The position numbers and the translations under genes were made by a program. Below the pieces are notes generated by a model. It saw only the letters and a program-made list of their open reading frames with translations. It was not told where the DNA came from and did not search any database. Shown in pieces: positions 9,114-18,216 of a stretch of DNA of 64,000 nt. The DNA is from Nonomuraea sp. PA05 (GTDB lineage Bacteria; Actinomycetota; Actinomycetes; Streptosporangiales; Streptosporangiaceae): contig NZ_VSEY01000023.1 of assembly GCF_008086045.1 (NCBI RefSeq), positions 62,001 to 126,000 of the forward strand, read 5' to 3'. Position 1 is the first letter of the stretch; the number at the start of each line of letters is the position of its first letter.

Positions 9114-11363
9114 CTAGCCGCAGTTGCCCCACGCGGCGCTCGTGCTGCCCGAACCGGCGCTGCCCGAGTACCGCACGCACTTGCCCTTGGCGGGCAGCTT
9201 CACCGGACCCGCGTAGTACTCGTAGCTGCCCGAGTCGGTCTGGCTGCCGCCGCCCTGCACCTCCAGCGTGGCGCTGACCGGCGTCGACTTGCCGACGTTC
9301 GCCCCCGACTTGAGGGTGACCACGCAGTTCTGCCCCGTGCTGTTGTTCCACAGCTGGTACGTGGTGCCGCCGCTGAACGAGCTCGACCGCTGCACGCTGA
9401 AGCCGCTGCCGCACACCTGGGTCGCGCTGTACGGGTTGGTCTTCGGCGGCGAGGTGGTCTTGGTCGGGGTGGGCTTGGCCGTGGTCTTGGTCGGGGTCGG
9501 CTTGGCGGTGGTCTTGGTCGGAGTGGGCTTGGCCGTGGTCTTCGTCGGGGTCGGCTCAGGCTCCCGCGTCGGCTCCTTGGTCGTCTTGGCCGGGGTGGGA
9601 GTGGCCTTCTTGCTGGGCGGGACCGTCTTCGTGACCGTGGCCGTCGGCTTGGCCTTGGCCGTCTTGGACGGCTTGGCCGTGGGCGTCGCCTTGGCCTGGG
9701 TGGGCTGCGCGGTGACGGTGGGAACCGGCACCGGCTGCTGGGTGACCGCCGGCGGCGGGGTGGGCACCGTCGTGAGGACGGGGACGTCCGCCGAGTCGGT
9801 GGGGCCCTCGGTCGGCAGCACCATGGGGCCGACGCCGTTGTCGTCAGGGCTGGGCGTGGTCGCCGCCCACGGCGCCGTCACCTCGGTCTGCGGCTGCGTG
9901 GCCGGGGCCGTGCCCTGTCCCTGGGCGGCGGCGTTGCCCGGGCTGGGGCTTCCGGAGGCGGCGGCGACCGGCTCGAACGTGACCCGGTCCGAGTACTGGC
10001 TCGCGCCCCACAGGCCGAGGCCCGACAGCAGCACCACGGCCGTCACCCCGGCCACCAGGCCGATGGGGAAGGGCTTGCGCGGCTGGTTGTCGCCCTGCCT
10101 GTGGAGGAGGTGCGGCGGGTGCTGGGGCTGGTGCTGGTCCGCCATGGGCGGCGGGCCCCACATCGGGGCCTCGTGATGGCCGGGGCCCATCGGGGACGGC
10201 ACGATGGCGCCCTGCTGCGGCGGCACCCCGTCATGGCCCATCGGGACCGGCGGGATCCCATGCGGCGCGGGGCCGTCACCCATCGGCGGTGGGCCCCACG
10301 CGGGTCCTGGAGGCATCGGCGCCCCGCCCATCGGCGCCCCGCCCATGGGCGGCTGCGCCATCGGCCCGTGCGGATGCGCCGGCCCGGGACCGTGCGGCTG
10401 CATCGGCCCGTCCGGCAGCTGCGGGACCTGGGCTCCCTCGATGGCGAGCTGGATCGGCAGGATCAGCGGCGGCTGCCCGCCGGGCGGCGGCACGGGGCCC
10501 GCACCGGGCGGCCCGGCCTGCGGCGGCACGGCCACGCCGTCGAGCAACGTGATCGCCGCGTCACCGGACCCCGGCGGCGGCACGGGCACGCCCTGGACGG
10601 CCTGCGCGGGAATGGGCGCGTTCGCGTCGCCGAGGAGCCGCAGCAGCGCCACGTACGCCGTGGGCCGCCCCGTCACGTCCTTGGCCAGCGCGGCCACCAC
10701 CACCTGCCGCAGCGGCTCGGGCAGCTCCCCGATCGCGGGCTCCCCGTGCAGCACGCTCTGCTCGTCGTGCTCGAACGGCGCGGCGCCGGTGGCGGCGAAG
10801 ACCACGGTGGCGGCCCAGGAGAAGACGTCGGCGTAGGGGCCGTACTGCAGCCCGCCGAGCTGCTCGGGCGCTCGGTAGCCGAGCTCGCCCGCGGGCTCGC
10901 CCAGCTCCATGTCGGTGATGCGCGGGCCGTCGGCGGTGAGGATCACGTTGGACGGCGTGAGCCCCCGGTGCGCGAACCCGGCCACGTGCACGGCGGTGAG
11001 CGCCGTCAGCATGCCCACGGCGACCCGGTCCAGCGCGTCGCCGCTCAGCGGCCCGTCGGCCGCGACGGCCTCGGCCAGGGAGCGGCCCTCGACGTGCTCC
11101 CTGATCACGTACGGGCGGCCGTCCTCGACGCCGGCGGCGATCGTGCGGGCCACGTAGGAGCTGGACACGCGGGTGACCTCGCGCAGCCGCTCGGCGAAGC
11201 CGGGGTCGGCGGCCAGGTCGATGGTCAGCGTCTTGACGACGACCTGCGGCGCGTCCGCGGATTCCCGGCCCAGATGGACGACGCCGCGCGGGCCCTCACC
11301 CAGGCGCCCGATGATCTCGTGGCCGCCGATCCGCTCTGGCTGCGGGGAGTCGTTCTCCGCCAT
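9114..11363 (-). CDS. Membrane-anchored Ser/Thr kinase-like protein, probable pseudokinase
   Basis: Residues 1-250 have the Hanks-type kinase fold: a glycine loop (GRLGEGPRGVV), Lys44 in VVVKTL, and an APE motif at 165-167. The catalytic HRD is His132-Arg133-Gly134, so the base Asp is missing and the following Lys is Thr. Asn139 is kept, and DFG reads Asp151-Met-Glu. A Pro/Gly/His-rich linker follows. One membrane helix lies near 420-440 (VAGVTAVVLLSGLGLW). Next come Thr/Pro/Lys repeats (TPTKTTAKP units) that look wall-spanning. A C-terminal ~100-residue domain has four Cys. The catalytic part would be cytoplasmic and the tail exported. It converges on the eccC operon and lies just downstream of mycP. 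I infer a scaffold or sensor rather than an active kinase. Confidence 0.85.
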   Translation of the reverse strand: MAENDSPQPERIGGHEIIGRLGEGPRGVVHLGRESADAPQVVVKTLTIDLAADPGFAERLREVTRVSSSYVARTIAAGVEDGRPYVIREHVEGRSLAEAVAADGPLSGDALDRVAVGMLTALTAVHVAGFAHRGLTPSNVILTADGPRITDMELGEPAGELGYRAPEQLGGLQYGPYADVFSWAATVVFAATGAAPFEHDEQSVLHGEPAIGELPEPLRQVVVAALAKDVTGRPTAYVALLRLLGDANAPIPAQAVQGVPVPPPGSGDAAITLLDGVAVPPQAGPPGAGPVPPPGGQPPLILPIQLAIEGAQVPQLPDGPMQPHGPGPAHPHGPMAQPPMGGAPMGGAPMPPGPAWGPPPMGDGPAPHGIPPVPMGHDGVPPQQGAIVPSPMGPGHHEAPMWGPPPMADQHQPQHPPHLLHRQGDNQPRKPFPIGLVAGVTAVVLLSGLGLWGASQYSDRVTFEPVAAASGSPSPGNAAAQGQGTAPATQPQTEVTAPWAATTPSPDDNGVGPMVLPTEGPTDSADVPVLTTVPTPPPAVTQQPVPVPTVTAQPTQAKATPTAKPSKTAKAKPTATVTKTVPPSKKATPTPAKTTKEPTREPEPTPTKTTAKPTPTKTTAKPTPTKTTAKPTPTKTTSPPKTNPYSATQVCGSGFSVQRSSSFSGGTTYQLWNNSTGQNCVVTLKSGANVGKSTPVSATLEVQGGGSQTDSGSYEYYAGPVKLPAKGKCVRYSGSAGSGSTSAAWGNCG

Positions 11364-11461
11364 GACCGTCCTTCCGGCATTACGTCATGATCGGAGGACA
11401 TTTAATCAAATATGCCCCATACGCATCAGGGGTTTCGGTTAGGCGCTCTGACTGTTAACCG

Positions 11462-12604
11462 TCAATTGGCGCTGGAGCCGCCGGACGAGCCCGCCCGCCA
11501 CCCGCGCCGCCGCCCCATCGGCACGAAGATCCAGGCCACGATCGCCACCCCGGCCAGCGACAGCCCGCCCGCCGCGACCGCCGTCGCCACCTCGATGGAA
11601 CGCTGGTCGGGCGGCACCACCTTGTCCACCACCGAGGCGGGCAGCGGCTCAGGCATCGGCGGCGCCACCGCGACCTGCTCCGACGGCAGCACCGTGGTGA
11701 CGGCCAGCAGCGGGTTCACCATGCCCGCGCCCGTGCCCCTGCCGGAGGCGCCGTCGGCGGTCAGCGTGATGCGGCGGCGTACGCGGAGCTGGTCGAGCTG
11801 GGGGTGGCGGGAGCGGACGAGCGCCGCCACGCCCGCCACGTACGGCGCCGCGTAGCTCGTGCCCTCCAGGTTGCTCCGGTAGCCCTTGCCCGTCCACGTG
11901 GAGCTGAGGCCCTCACCAGGGCCGAGCACGGCGACGGCGTTCGGGTTGGAGAACGTCGAACGCCCGCCGTTCGGCGTGGCCGAGCCCACCGACAGCACAC
12001 CGTCGTATGCCGCCGGGTAGGCCGGGCCGGTGGAGCCGTCGTCCTTCTCCACGTTGCCCGCCGCGGCCACGATCACGATGTCCATGCCCAGGGCGTACTC
12101 GACGGCGGACTTGAGCTCGGGCTGGTCGTGCGCCTGGATGGAGACGTTGATCACGTCGGCGTTCTCGTCGGCGGCCGTCCTGATGGCCTTGGCCAGCAGC
12201 GCGACGTCCCCCAGCGAGGTGGTCGTCTGCTTGATCGACAGCAGCTTGACGGCCGGGGCGACGCCGTAGAAGGGCAGGTCGGAGCGGGGCTGGCCGGCGA
12301 TGATGCCGGCCACCGCGGTGCCGTGGCCGACGCAGTCGCGGAAGCTGGTGTTGGTCAGGTCGGCCTTGCCCGCCAGGCGGATCTGGGGGTGCGTCTCGTC
12401 CACGCCGCTGTCGATGACGGCGACCGTCACGCCCTGGCCCATCGTCAGGGGCCAGACGCGCTTGACGTCCAGCCGCCGCTGGGCCCAGCTCTCCGCCACC
12501 GAAGGGCTGGCCTTCTCGGGCTCGCACCGCTCGGGGGCGGCGTGGGCGGGCACGGTTGCGAACTGCAGGGCGAACACGCCGGCCAGGAGAACGCGACCAA
12601 TCAT
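11462..12604 (-). CDS. mycP: Mycosin, type VII secretion subtilisin-like protease
   Basis: This S8 serine protease has a signal peptide (residues 1-22). The catalytic Asp65 lies in VAVIDSGVD, His94 in CVGHGTAVAG, the oxyanion Asn184 in AAAGN, and Ser250 in GTSYAAPYVAG. A C-terminal membrane helix (about 335-360) is followed by a basic tail. Mycosins are anchored on the outer face of the membrane and are needed for ESX complex stability; some process secreted substrates. Length 380 residues is normal, and all catalytic residues are intact. It lies between the WXG100 gene and the kinase-like gene on the same strand. Confidence 0.93.
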   Translation of the reverse strand: MIGRVLLAGVFALQFATVPAHAAPERCEPEKASPSVAESWAQRRLDVKRVWPLTMGQGVTVAVIDSGVDETHPQIRLAGKADLTNTSFRDCVGHGTAVAGIIAGQPRSDLPFYGVAPAVKLLSIKQTTTSLGDVALLAKAIRTAADENADVINVSIQAHDQPELKSAVEYALGMDIVIVAAAGNVEKDDGSTGPAYPAAYDGVLSVGSATPNGGRSTFSNPNAVAVLGPGEGLSSTWTGKGYRSNLEGTSYAAPYVAGVAALVRSRHPQLDQLRVRRRITLTADGASGRGTGAGMVNPLLAVTTVLPSEQVAVAPPMPEPLPASVVDKVVPPDQRSIEVATAVAAGGLSLAGVAIVAWIFVPMGRRRGWRAGSSGGSSAN

Positions 12605-12699
12605 GACGAAAGAGCGTATCCCGGTCGCAGGTGAGCGTTGACGGACCCCTCAACGGGAAGAAGCCCCAGCAGCGTGTTCGCCAGGGCCTCCTCCGTTGC

Positions 12700-12972
12700 T
12701 CATTTCGTGGCGGACTCGATGTTCTGCCGGTAGGTCCCGATGACCCGCGACGCCTCCGACAGCTCCTCGACCATCCGCTGGAAGGCCGTGCGGTAGTTCT
12801 GCCACGACTGCTGGAAACGCTGCGCACCCGGGCCCGTCCACGCCGTGCCGACCTTGGCGGCCTCGCGATCGAGCGCGGTCATCGTCGAGCGGACCGCCTC
12901 CGACTGCTGCGTGAACTGCACCGACATCTGCTGCATTTCCGCTAGGTCGCCGCCGAACATGCTCTGGCTCAT
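12700..12972 (-). CDS. WXG100-family ESX protein
   Basis: This 90-residue protein is a typical ESAT-6/CFP-10-type helical hairpin. The W-x-G turn is Trp45-Thr-Gly47 (AWTGPGAQRFQ), and Phe and Trp residues follow in the second helix (SWQNYRTAFQRMVEEL). It lacks a signal peptide and would be exported through the EccC/EccD machine. It is a single gene here with no adjacent WXG100 partner, so it may be homodimeric or pair with a distant gene. It is followed by mycP on the same strand (95 bases) and is divergent from the SDR gene. Confidence 0.88.
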   Translation of the reverse strand: MSQSMFGGDLAEMQQMSVQFTQQSEAVRSTMTALDREAAKVGTAWTGPGAQRFQQSWQNYRTAFQRMVEELSEASRVIGTYRQNIESATK

Positions 12973-13093
12973 GCATACCTCCTGAGACCTGTGAAAGCGC
13001 CATCACCCTAAGGAAGCACTCACGGACATCGCCGCCGTTATGCCGAGCGGCTATGGTCTACCCGAGGAATGTTCGGATCGCGTGGGGGGGCTC

Positions 13094-13813
13094 ATGCGCG
13101 AGGTCGTGGTCACCGGGGGCGGCACGGGCATCGGCTACGCCGTCGCCGCGGCGTTCGCCTCACTCGGCGACCAGGTCACCATCACCGGCCGGCGCGAGCA
13201 CGTGCTCGGCAAGGCCGCCGCCGGCATCGGCGCGCGGTACCTGCCGTTCGACGCCTCCAGCCCGGAAGAGGTGCGGGCCGCGCTCACCGACCTGCCCGAG
13301 CGCGTGGACGTGCTGGTCAACAACGCCGGCGGCAACACCAACCTCGACCGCAGACAGCCCCGCGAGCCGATCGACGTGGCCCAGGCGTGGTGGGCCAACC
13401 TCAACGCCAACCTCATGTCCGCCGTCCTCGTCACCACCGCGCTCGTGCCGCGCATGAACGACGGCGGCAGGGTCGTCTCCATCGGCTCCATCGCCGCCAG
13501 GGGCACCGGCTCCGGCTCCTACGGCGCCGCCAAGGCCGCCCTGGAGTCGTGGACCGCCGACCTGGCCGCCGAGCTGGGCCCGCGCGGCATCACCGCGAAC
13601 GTCGTCTCCCCCGGCCTCGTCCTCGACACCGAGTTCTTCAAGGGCCGGCTGACCGACGACGGCATCAGGGCGCGGGTGGAGAACACCCGCAACGGCCGCC
13701 CTGGCAGCCCCGCCGACGTGGCCGATACCGTGCTCTTCTTGGCCTCCGCGGGTGCCAGGCACCTCACGGGGCAGGTGCTTCACGTGAACGGCGGCGCGTA
13801 CCTGGGCCGCTGA
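13094..13813 (+). CDS. SDR-family oxidoreductase
   Basis: This 239-residue classical short-chain dehydrogenase has a nucleotide-binding TGGGTGIG near the N-terminus, NNAG near 76-79, a catalytic Ser in [10 protein letters not shown], and YxxxK as YGAAK. The C-terminus [10 protein letters not shown] matches FabG-like enzymes, which reduce 3-ketoacyl or related substrates with NAD(P)H. I chose the ATG at 13094 because a G-rich tract sits 4 bases upstream and homology begins there. It lies 20 bases before the acyl-CoA carboxylase alpha gene, so the pair may work on acyl-CoA metabolism; the exact substrate cannot be read from the sequence. Confidence 0.85.
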   Translation: MREVVVTGGGTGIGYAVAAAFASLGDQVTITGRREHVLGKAAAGIGARYLPFDASSPEEVRAALTDLPERVDVLVNNAGGNTNLDRRQPREPIDVAQAWWANLNANLMSAVLVTTALVPRMNDGGRVVSIGSIAARGTGSGSYGAAKAALESWTADLAAELGPRGITANVVSPGLVLDTEFFKGRLTDDGIRARVENTRNGRPGSPADVADTVLFLASAGARHLTGQVLHVNGGAYLGR

Positions 13814-13833
13814 CTCAGGAAAGGACAACGCGG

Positions 13834-15585
13834 GTGCGGAAGGTTCTGATCGCCAACCGCGGCGAGATCGCCGTACGTGTGGCCCGGGCGTGTGCGGACT
13901 CCGGGATCGGCAGCGTGGCGGTCTACGCCGACCAGGACCTCGACGCCCTGCACGTCAAGGTCGCCGACGAGGCGTACGCGCTGGGCGGCCAGTCCCCGGC
14001 CGAGACCTACCTCGACATCGGCAAGCTGCTCGACGTCGCCCGACGCTCCGGCGCCGACGCCGTGCACCCCGGCTACGGCTTCCTCGCCGAGAACGCCGCC
14101 TTCGCCGAGGCCGTCATCGACGCCGGCCTGACCTGGATCGGCCCGCCACCCGCCGCCATCGCCGCGCTCGGCGACAAGGTGCAGGCCAGGCACATCGCCC
14201 AGAAGGTCGGCGCGCCGCTGGTCGCGGGCACCAAGGACCCGGTCGCGGACGCGTCCGAGGTGGTGGCGTTCGCCGAGGAGCACGGGCTGCCCATCGCGAT
14301 CAAGGCCGCGTACGGCGGCGGCGGGCGCGGCATCAAGGTCGCGCGCCGCATCGAGGAGGTCACCGAGCTGTACGAGTCCGCCGTCCGCGAGGCGGTCGCC
14401 TCGTTCGGGCGCGGCGAGTGCTTCGTCGAGCGTTACCTCGACCGGCCCCGCCACGTCGAGACCCAGTGCCTGGCCGACGCGCACGGCGGCGTCGTCGTGG
14501 TGTCCACCCGCGACTGCTCGCTCCAGCGCCGCCACCAGAAACTCGTCGAGGAGGCGCCCGCCCCCTTCCTCACGCCGGAGCAGGAGACGTCGCTGCGCGA
14601 GTCGTCCAAGGCCATCCTGCGCGAGGCCGGCTACGTCGGCGCCGGCACCTGCGAGTTCCTCGTCGGGCAGGACGGCACCGTCTCGTTCCTGGAGGTCAAC
14701 ACCCGGCTGCAGGTCGAGCACCCGGTCACCGAGGAGGTGTCGGGCATCGACCTCGTCCGCGAGATGTTCAGGATCGCCGACGGCGAGCCGCTCGGCTACG
14801 ACGACCCCGGCCTGCGCGGGCACTCCATCGAGTTCCGCGTCAACGCCGAGGACGCCGGGCGCGGCTTCCTGCCCGCCCCCGGCACGCTGACCACCATGCG
14901 CGCGCCCTCAGGGCCCGGGGTGCGCCTCGACGCCGGGTACGAGGCAGGGATGACCGTGCCGGGCACGTTCGACTCGCTGATCGCCAAGCTGATCGTGACC
15001 GGGCGGACCCGCCAGGAGGCGCTGGAGCGGGCGCGGCGCGCGCTGGCGGAGTTCGAGATCACCGGCATGCCGACCGTGCTGCCGTTCCACCAGGCCGTCG
15101 TCACCGATCCGGCGTTCACGTCGGCGCCGTTCACCGTCCACACGCGGTGGATCGAGACGGAATGGGACAACACCGTGGCCCCCCACTCGGGCGCCACCGC
15201 CTCCTCCGACGGCGGTGCCGCCCCTCGCGAGACGGTCACCGTCGAGGTCGGCGGCAAGCGGCTGGAGGTCGTCCTGCCCGCCGGGCTGGGCGCCTCCGGC
15301 GCCCCGGCCGCCGCCGCGGCTCCGCGGCGCACCGGGAGCAAGGTCAGGAAGGCGTCGTCGGCGGGCGGCGACGCGCTGGTCAGCCCCATGCAGGGGACGA
15401 TCGCCAAGGTCGTGGCCAGTGACGGCGACGTGGTGAGCGAGGGCGACACGGTCGTCGTCCTGGAGGCCATGAAGATGGAGCAGCCGCTGGCGGCCCACAA
15501 GTCCGGCACCGTCACAGGTCTGACGGCGGCCATCGGCCAGACCGTCACGGCGGGCGCCACCATCTGTGAGATCAAGAACACCTGA
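13834..15585 (+). CDS. accA3: Acyl-CoA carboxylase alpha chain (biotin carboxylase plus BCCP)
   Basis: This 583-residue protein joins a biotin carboxylase and a biotin carrier domain, the arrangement of actinobacterial AccA3/PccA. The N-terminus ([14 protein letters not shown]), the ATP-grasp glycine loop ([13 protein letters not shown]), and the active-site segment [15 protein letters not shown] are all intact. An Ala/Ser/Gly linker precedes the carrier domain, where Lys547 in EAMKMEQ is the biotinylation site. It uses ATP and bicarbonate to carboxylate biotin for acetyl- or propionyl-CoA carboxylation. No carboxyltransferase beta chain lies nearby, so it must use one encoded elsewhere. The GTG start has an AGGAAAGG ribosome-binding site at 13817-13824. 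Confidence 0.93.
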   Translation: MRKVLIANRGEIAVRVARACADSGIGSVAVYADQDLDALHVKVADEAYALGGQSPAETYLDIGKLLDVARRSGADAVHPGYGFLAENAAFAEAVIDAGLTWIGPPPAAIAALGDKVQARHIAQKVGAPLVAGTKDPVADASEVVAFAEEHGLPIAIKAAYGGGGRGIKVARRIEEVTELYESAVREAVASFGRGECFVERYLDRPRHVETQCLADAHGGVVVVSTRDCSLQRRHQKLVEEAPAPFLTPEQETSLRESSKAILREAGYVGAGTCEFLVGQDGTVSFLEVNTRLQVEHPVTEEVSGIDLVREMFRIADGEPLGYDDPGLRGHSIEFRVNAEDAGRGFLPAPGTLTTMRAPSGPGVRLDAGYEAGMTVPGTFDSLIAKLIVTGRTRQEALERARRALAEFEITGMPTVLPFHQAVVTDPAFTSAPFTVHTRWIETEWDNTVAPHSGATASSDGGAAPRETVTVEVGGKRLEVVLPAGLGASGAPAAAAAPRRTGSKVRKASSAGGDALVSPMQGTIAKVVASDGDVVSEGDTVVVLEAMKMEQPLAAHKSGTVTGLTAAIGQTVTAGATICEIKNT

Positions 15586-15763
15586 ACCGGGAATCGGCCC
15601 GTCCTCCGGGTGCTTGACCTTGAATCTCCCTGACCCGCGCACAACCGGTGCCCGGCACTTCGGCCGCGATGTGCGCCCACGCGTCCCAGGACAGGTAGCG
15701 TGCCCACTAAGGAACTTTGCCGACCGCCCATTCGTCCATAAGGGCGAAGGAGGCTTGCTGCCA

Positions 15764-17131
15764 ATGACCCATTCGCTGCGCCGAGCAGGGGCCGCGATCG
15801 CGGCTCTGATCGCCGGTCTAATCGTCGTTCTTGCGCTGTCCCCTGCCGCCCACGCGGCGGCCCCGCCGGATGCCAACACCGTGGTGTCCAACTGGAAGAA
15901 TGACCCGCTGTACGCGGTGTCCGGATCCTCCTTGTCGTCGGACCAGCAGAGCGAGATCAATGACGCGCTCAAGGGTGCCGACAGCAAGATCTACGCCGTT
16001 GCGCTGCCTGACGGCACGGTGGATGACTCCAGCATTGCGCCCTACATGAGCCAGCTCAGCTCCGCGCTGAACGCCGCGGGCCGTCCGCGGGCGACGATCG
16101 CCGTCCTCGACGGCACCACGCTGTTCGCCGGCTCCAGCGCCATCCGCCAGTCGGGCGTGGCCGGTGAGCTCGCCAACCTCGCGGTGACCGCCAACTCGGG
16201 CGACATCGTGGCCGGCATGAAGGACTTCACCAACCGCGTGGACATGGCCGTCAAGGGCGACCGTTCGGCCCTCGACACCGGCAGCCAGGCCAACCCGGGC
16301 GCAGGCGGCACCGCCGCCCTCATCGCGCTCGGCGCGCTCGTCGTGGTCGGCGGCGGCGGCTACTTCCTCTACTCCAGCAACAAGAAGAAGAAGCGCGCCA
16401 TCCAGGAGGCCAAGGACCTCGCCGCCGTCAAGCAGACCGTCGAGGAGGACGTCACCAAGCTCGGCGAGGAGATCACCGCCCTCGACACCGACGTCACCCT
16501 GACCGGCCAGGGCGGCAAGCACATCGACGAATGGCAGACGGCGCTCGACTCCTACGAGAAGGCCAAGACGCAGCTCGACACCGTCCAGCGCGCCGACCAG
16601 GTGCGCGAGGTCACCCAGACCCTTGAGGACGGCCGCTACGCGCTGGCCGTCGTCAAGGCCAGGGTCAACAACGAGCCGGTGCCCGAGCGGCGTGCCCCCT
16701 GCTTCTTCAACCCGCAGCACGGCCCGTCCATCCGCGACGTCCGCTGGGCCCCGCCCGGCGGCGCCGTCCGCGACGTGCCCGCCTGCCGCATGGACGCCGA
16801 GGCCGTCGAGCGCGGCTTCGACCCGCAGATGCGCGAAGTCATGGTGGACGGCCAGCGCAGGCCCTACTACGACGCGGGCCCGGCCTACCAGCCGTACGCG
16901 TACGGCTACTACGGCGGCTTCGGCGACATCATGACCGGCATGTTCATCGGCACCATGATGGGCAGCATGCTCGGCGGCGGCTTCGGCTACGGCGGCTACG
17001 GCGCCGGTTACGCCGAGGGCTACGCCGACGGCGGCGGTGGCGACATGGGCGGCGGAGACGGTGGCGGCTGGGGCGACTTCGGCGGCGGCGGCGACTTCGG
17101 CGGTGGAGACTTCGGCGGCGGCGACTGGTAA
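15764..17131 (+). CDS. TPM-domain-like membrane protein with Gly-rich C-terminus
   Basis: This 455-residue protein has a Sec signal peptide (about 1-32, ending AHAAA). A ~130-residue alpha/beta domain with the spacing of TPM-type domains (SKIYAVALPDGTVD, RATIAVLDGTTLFAG) follows. A membrane helix lies near 185-205 (ALIALGALVVVGGGGYFL), with basic residues immediately after it. A cytoplasmic coiled-coil (about 215-300) is next. The last 90 residues are Tyr/Gly and Gly/Asp repeats ending in GGGDFGGGDW. AAGGAGG-like bases (GAAGGAGG, about 10 bases upstream) support the start. TPM proteins elsewhere act in envelope or photosystem maintenance; the function here is unknown. Confidence 0.7.
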   Translation: MTHSLRRAGAAIAALIAGLIVVLALSPAAHAAAPPDANTVVSNWKNDPLYAVSGSSLSSDQQSEINDALKGADSKIYAVALPDGTVDDSSIAPYMSQLSSALNAAGRPRATIAVLDGTTLFAGSSAIRQSGVAGELANLAVTANSGDIVAGMKDFTNRVDMAVKGDRSALDTGSQANPGAGGTAALIALGALVVVGGGGYFLYSSNKKKKRAIQEAKDLAAVKQTVEEDVTKLGEEITALDTDVTLTGQGGKHIDEWQTALDSYEKAKTQLDTVQRADQVREVTQTLEDGRYALAVVKARVNNEPVPERRAPCFFNPQHGPSIRDVRWAPPGGAVRDVPACRMDAEAVERGFDPQMREVMVDGQRRPYYDAGPAYQPYAYGYYGGFGDIMTGMFIGTMMGSMLGGGFGYGGYGAGYAEGYADGGGGDMGGGDGGGWGDFGGGGDFGGGDFGGGDW

Positions 17132-17168
17132 GAGCCCACAAGCCCGGGCCTGGGGACGCTCCTCGGCT

Positions 17169-17263
17169 CGGGCTGTGCGGGGCTCACTGCTCGGGCCTAC
17201 GCAGGGAGGTGCTTCTCACTCCTTGGTTGCGGGCTGTGCGGGGCTCACTGCTCGGGCCTACGC
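17169..17263. repeat. Two copies of a 34-bp direct repeat
   Basis: The same 34-base sequence (beginning CGGGCTGTGCGG, ending GGGCCTACGC) occurs at 17169-17202 and 17230-17263. A degenerate third start follows at about 17289. The stretch 17132-17393 between the TPM-like gene and the terminator otherwise contains no gene I can support. Confidence 0.8.
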
Positions 17264-17393
17264 GGTGGGGCGCTTCGCGCCACTCGGCTCCGGGCTGTGA
17301 CTGTGGGGGAGCCAAGCTCCCCCACACCCCCTAGCCGGTGGCCTCCCGGCCCCCGGACCCCCGAGTGTTGACCGGCTTCCGCAGCGGCGATCC

Positions 17394-17429
17394 AAGAGCC
17401 TCAGATCCATCTCAGGATCTGAGGCTCTT
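17394..17429. terminator. Hairpin terminator between convergent genes
   Basis: A perfect 15-bp stem (AAGAGCCTCAGATCC with its complement) and a 6-base loop lie 38 bases past the end of the phosphoribosyltransferase gene on its strand. Confidence 0.85.
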
Positions 17430-17466
17430 GTCGTTCACAAGACCATGACCCGCCCCGCGGGCGGCC

Positions 17467-18216
17467 TCACACGTGAACCGCGCAGCACTCTTGCCGGTAA
17501 GGCTGGTCCTTGATGGATCGCAGGATCGGCTTCCACCCGTCGTATCCGGGATTGGCGTGGCGCCCCAGCACGATCGCCGCCACCCTGGCCGCTCCGCCGC
17601 GCTTGAGCGCGTACGAAGCCGACTGCACACGGGCGCCCGTCGTCCACGTGTCGTCCAGCAGGAGCACAGTGGCATCGTCGAGGCCGCCGGGCGGCGCGGC
17701 GAAGCGGTCAGGGTGGAATTCGCGCAGCCCGGGCGATATCTCAGGGTTCGCGATCAGTTCCGCCCACGAGAAGCGCATGCGGTCGCCGACCAGAACGCGC
17801 AGCGGATGCGTCCCTTGACGCCCTCTCGTGCTCGGGACCACGGCGACGTGGCTCCATCGGGTGACGCGAGCAGCGTCGGCGATGCAACCGTGGTGATCCG
17901 TCAGGAACAGGAGGAGCAGGTTCAGCAGTGCGGTCTGGCTTCTTTGCGAAGGGAACTTCGACTTGTAGGCAGCCAGAGCGTGAGCGTGCTGCCAGCCCTT
18001 GACCGCGTACGAGATCGGCACCACCGCGTCGGCCACGTACGCCTGCGCCGCTCCCAGATGCTGCTCACACGTGTAGCAGCGGCTCCATTCCGCCCCGGCA
18101 GGACCACGGCAGACGTAGCACACGCCTGGGGCGGGCGTGAGCGGGTTGCGCAGGTAGTGGGCTTGCTGAGCGACGCGTTGCCGCGCCGCAGCCCAGGGGT
18201 CAGGTGCTCCAGGCAA
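17467..18216 (-). CDS. ComF-like phosphoribosyltransferase-domain protein
   Basis: About 249 residues. A four-Cys zinc-finger-like motif near residues 30-55 (CYVC...CYTC) precedes a phosphoribosyltransferase fold whose PRPP loop reads VLLLDDTWTTGAR. That combination is seen in ComF-type proteins, which accompany DNA uptake or processing genes. The frame is open upstream, but the only start near the family-like N-terminus is a TTG at 18216. It overlaps the 3' end of dprA by 17 bases and has a GGAG just upstream; an ATG at 18333 would overlap dprA much further. The overlap shows coupling to dprA. The substrate is unknown. Confidence 0.7.
   Translation of the reverse strand: MPGAPDPWAAARQRVAQQAHYLRNPLTPAPGVCYVCRGPAGAEWSRCYTCEQHLGAAQAYVADAVVPISYAVKGWQHAHALAAYKSKFPSQRSQTALLNLLLLFLTDHHGCIADAARVTRWSHVAVVPSTRGRQGTHPLRVLVGDRMRFSWAELIANPEISPGLREFHPDRFAAPPGGLDDATVLLLDDTWTTGARVQSASYALKRGGAARVAAIVLGRHANPGYDGWKPILRSIKDQPYRQECCAVHV

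Noticed and set aside
13040-13093. Longer N-terminus for the first SDR
   Set aside because: The extra 18 residues lie before the Rossmann strand and lack family similarity. ATG 13094 has a G-rich tract at normal distance.
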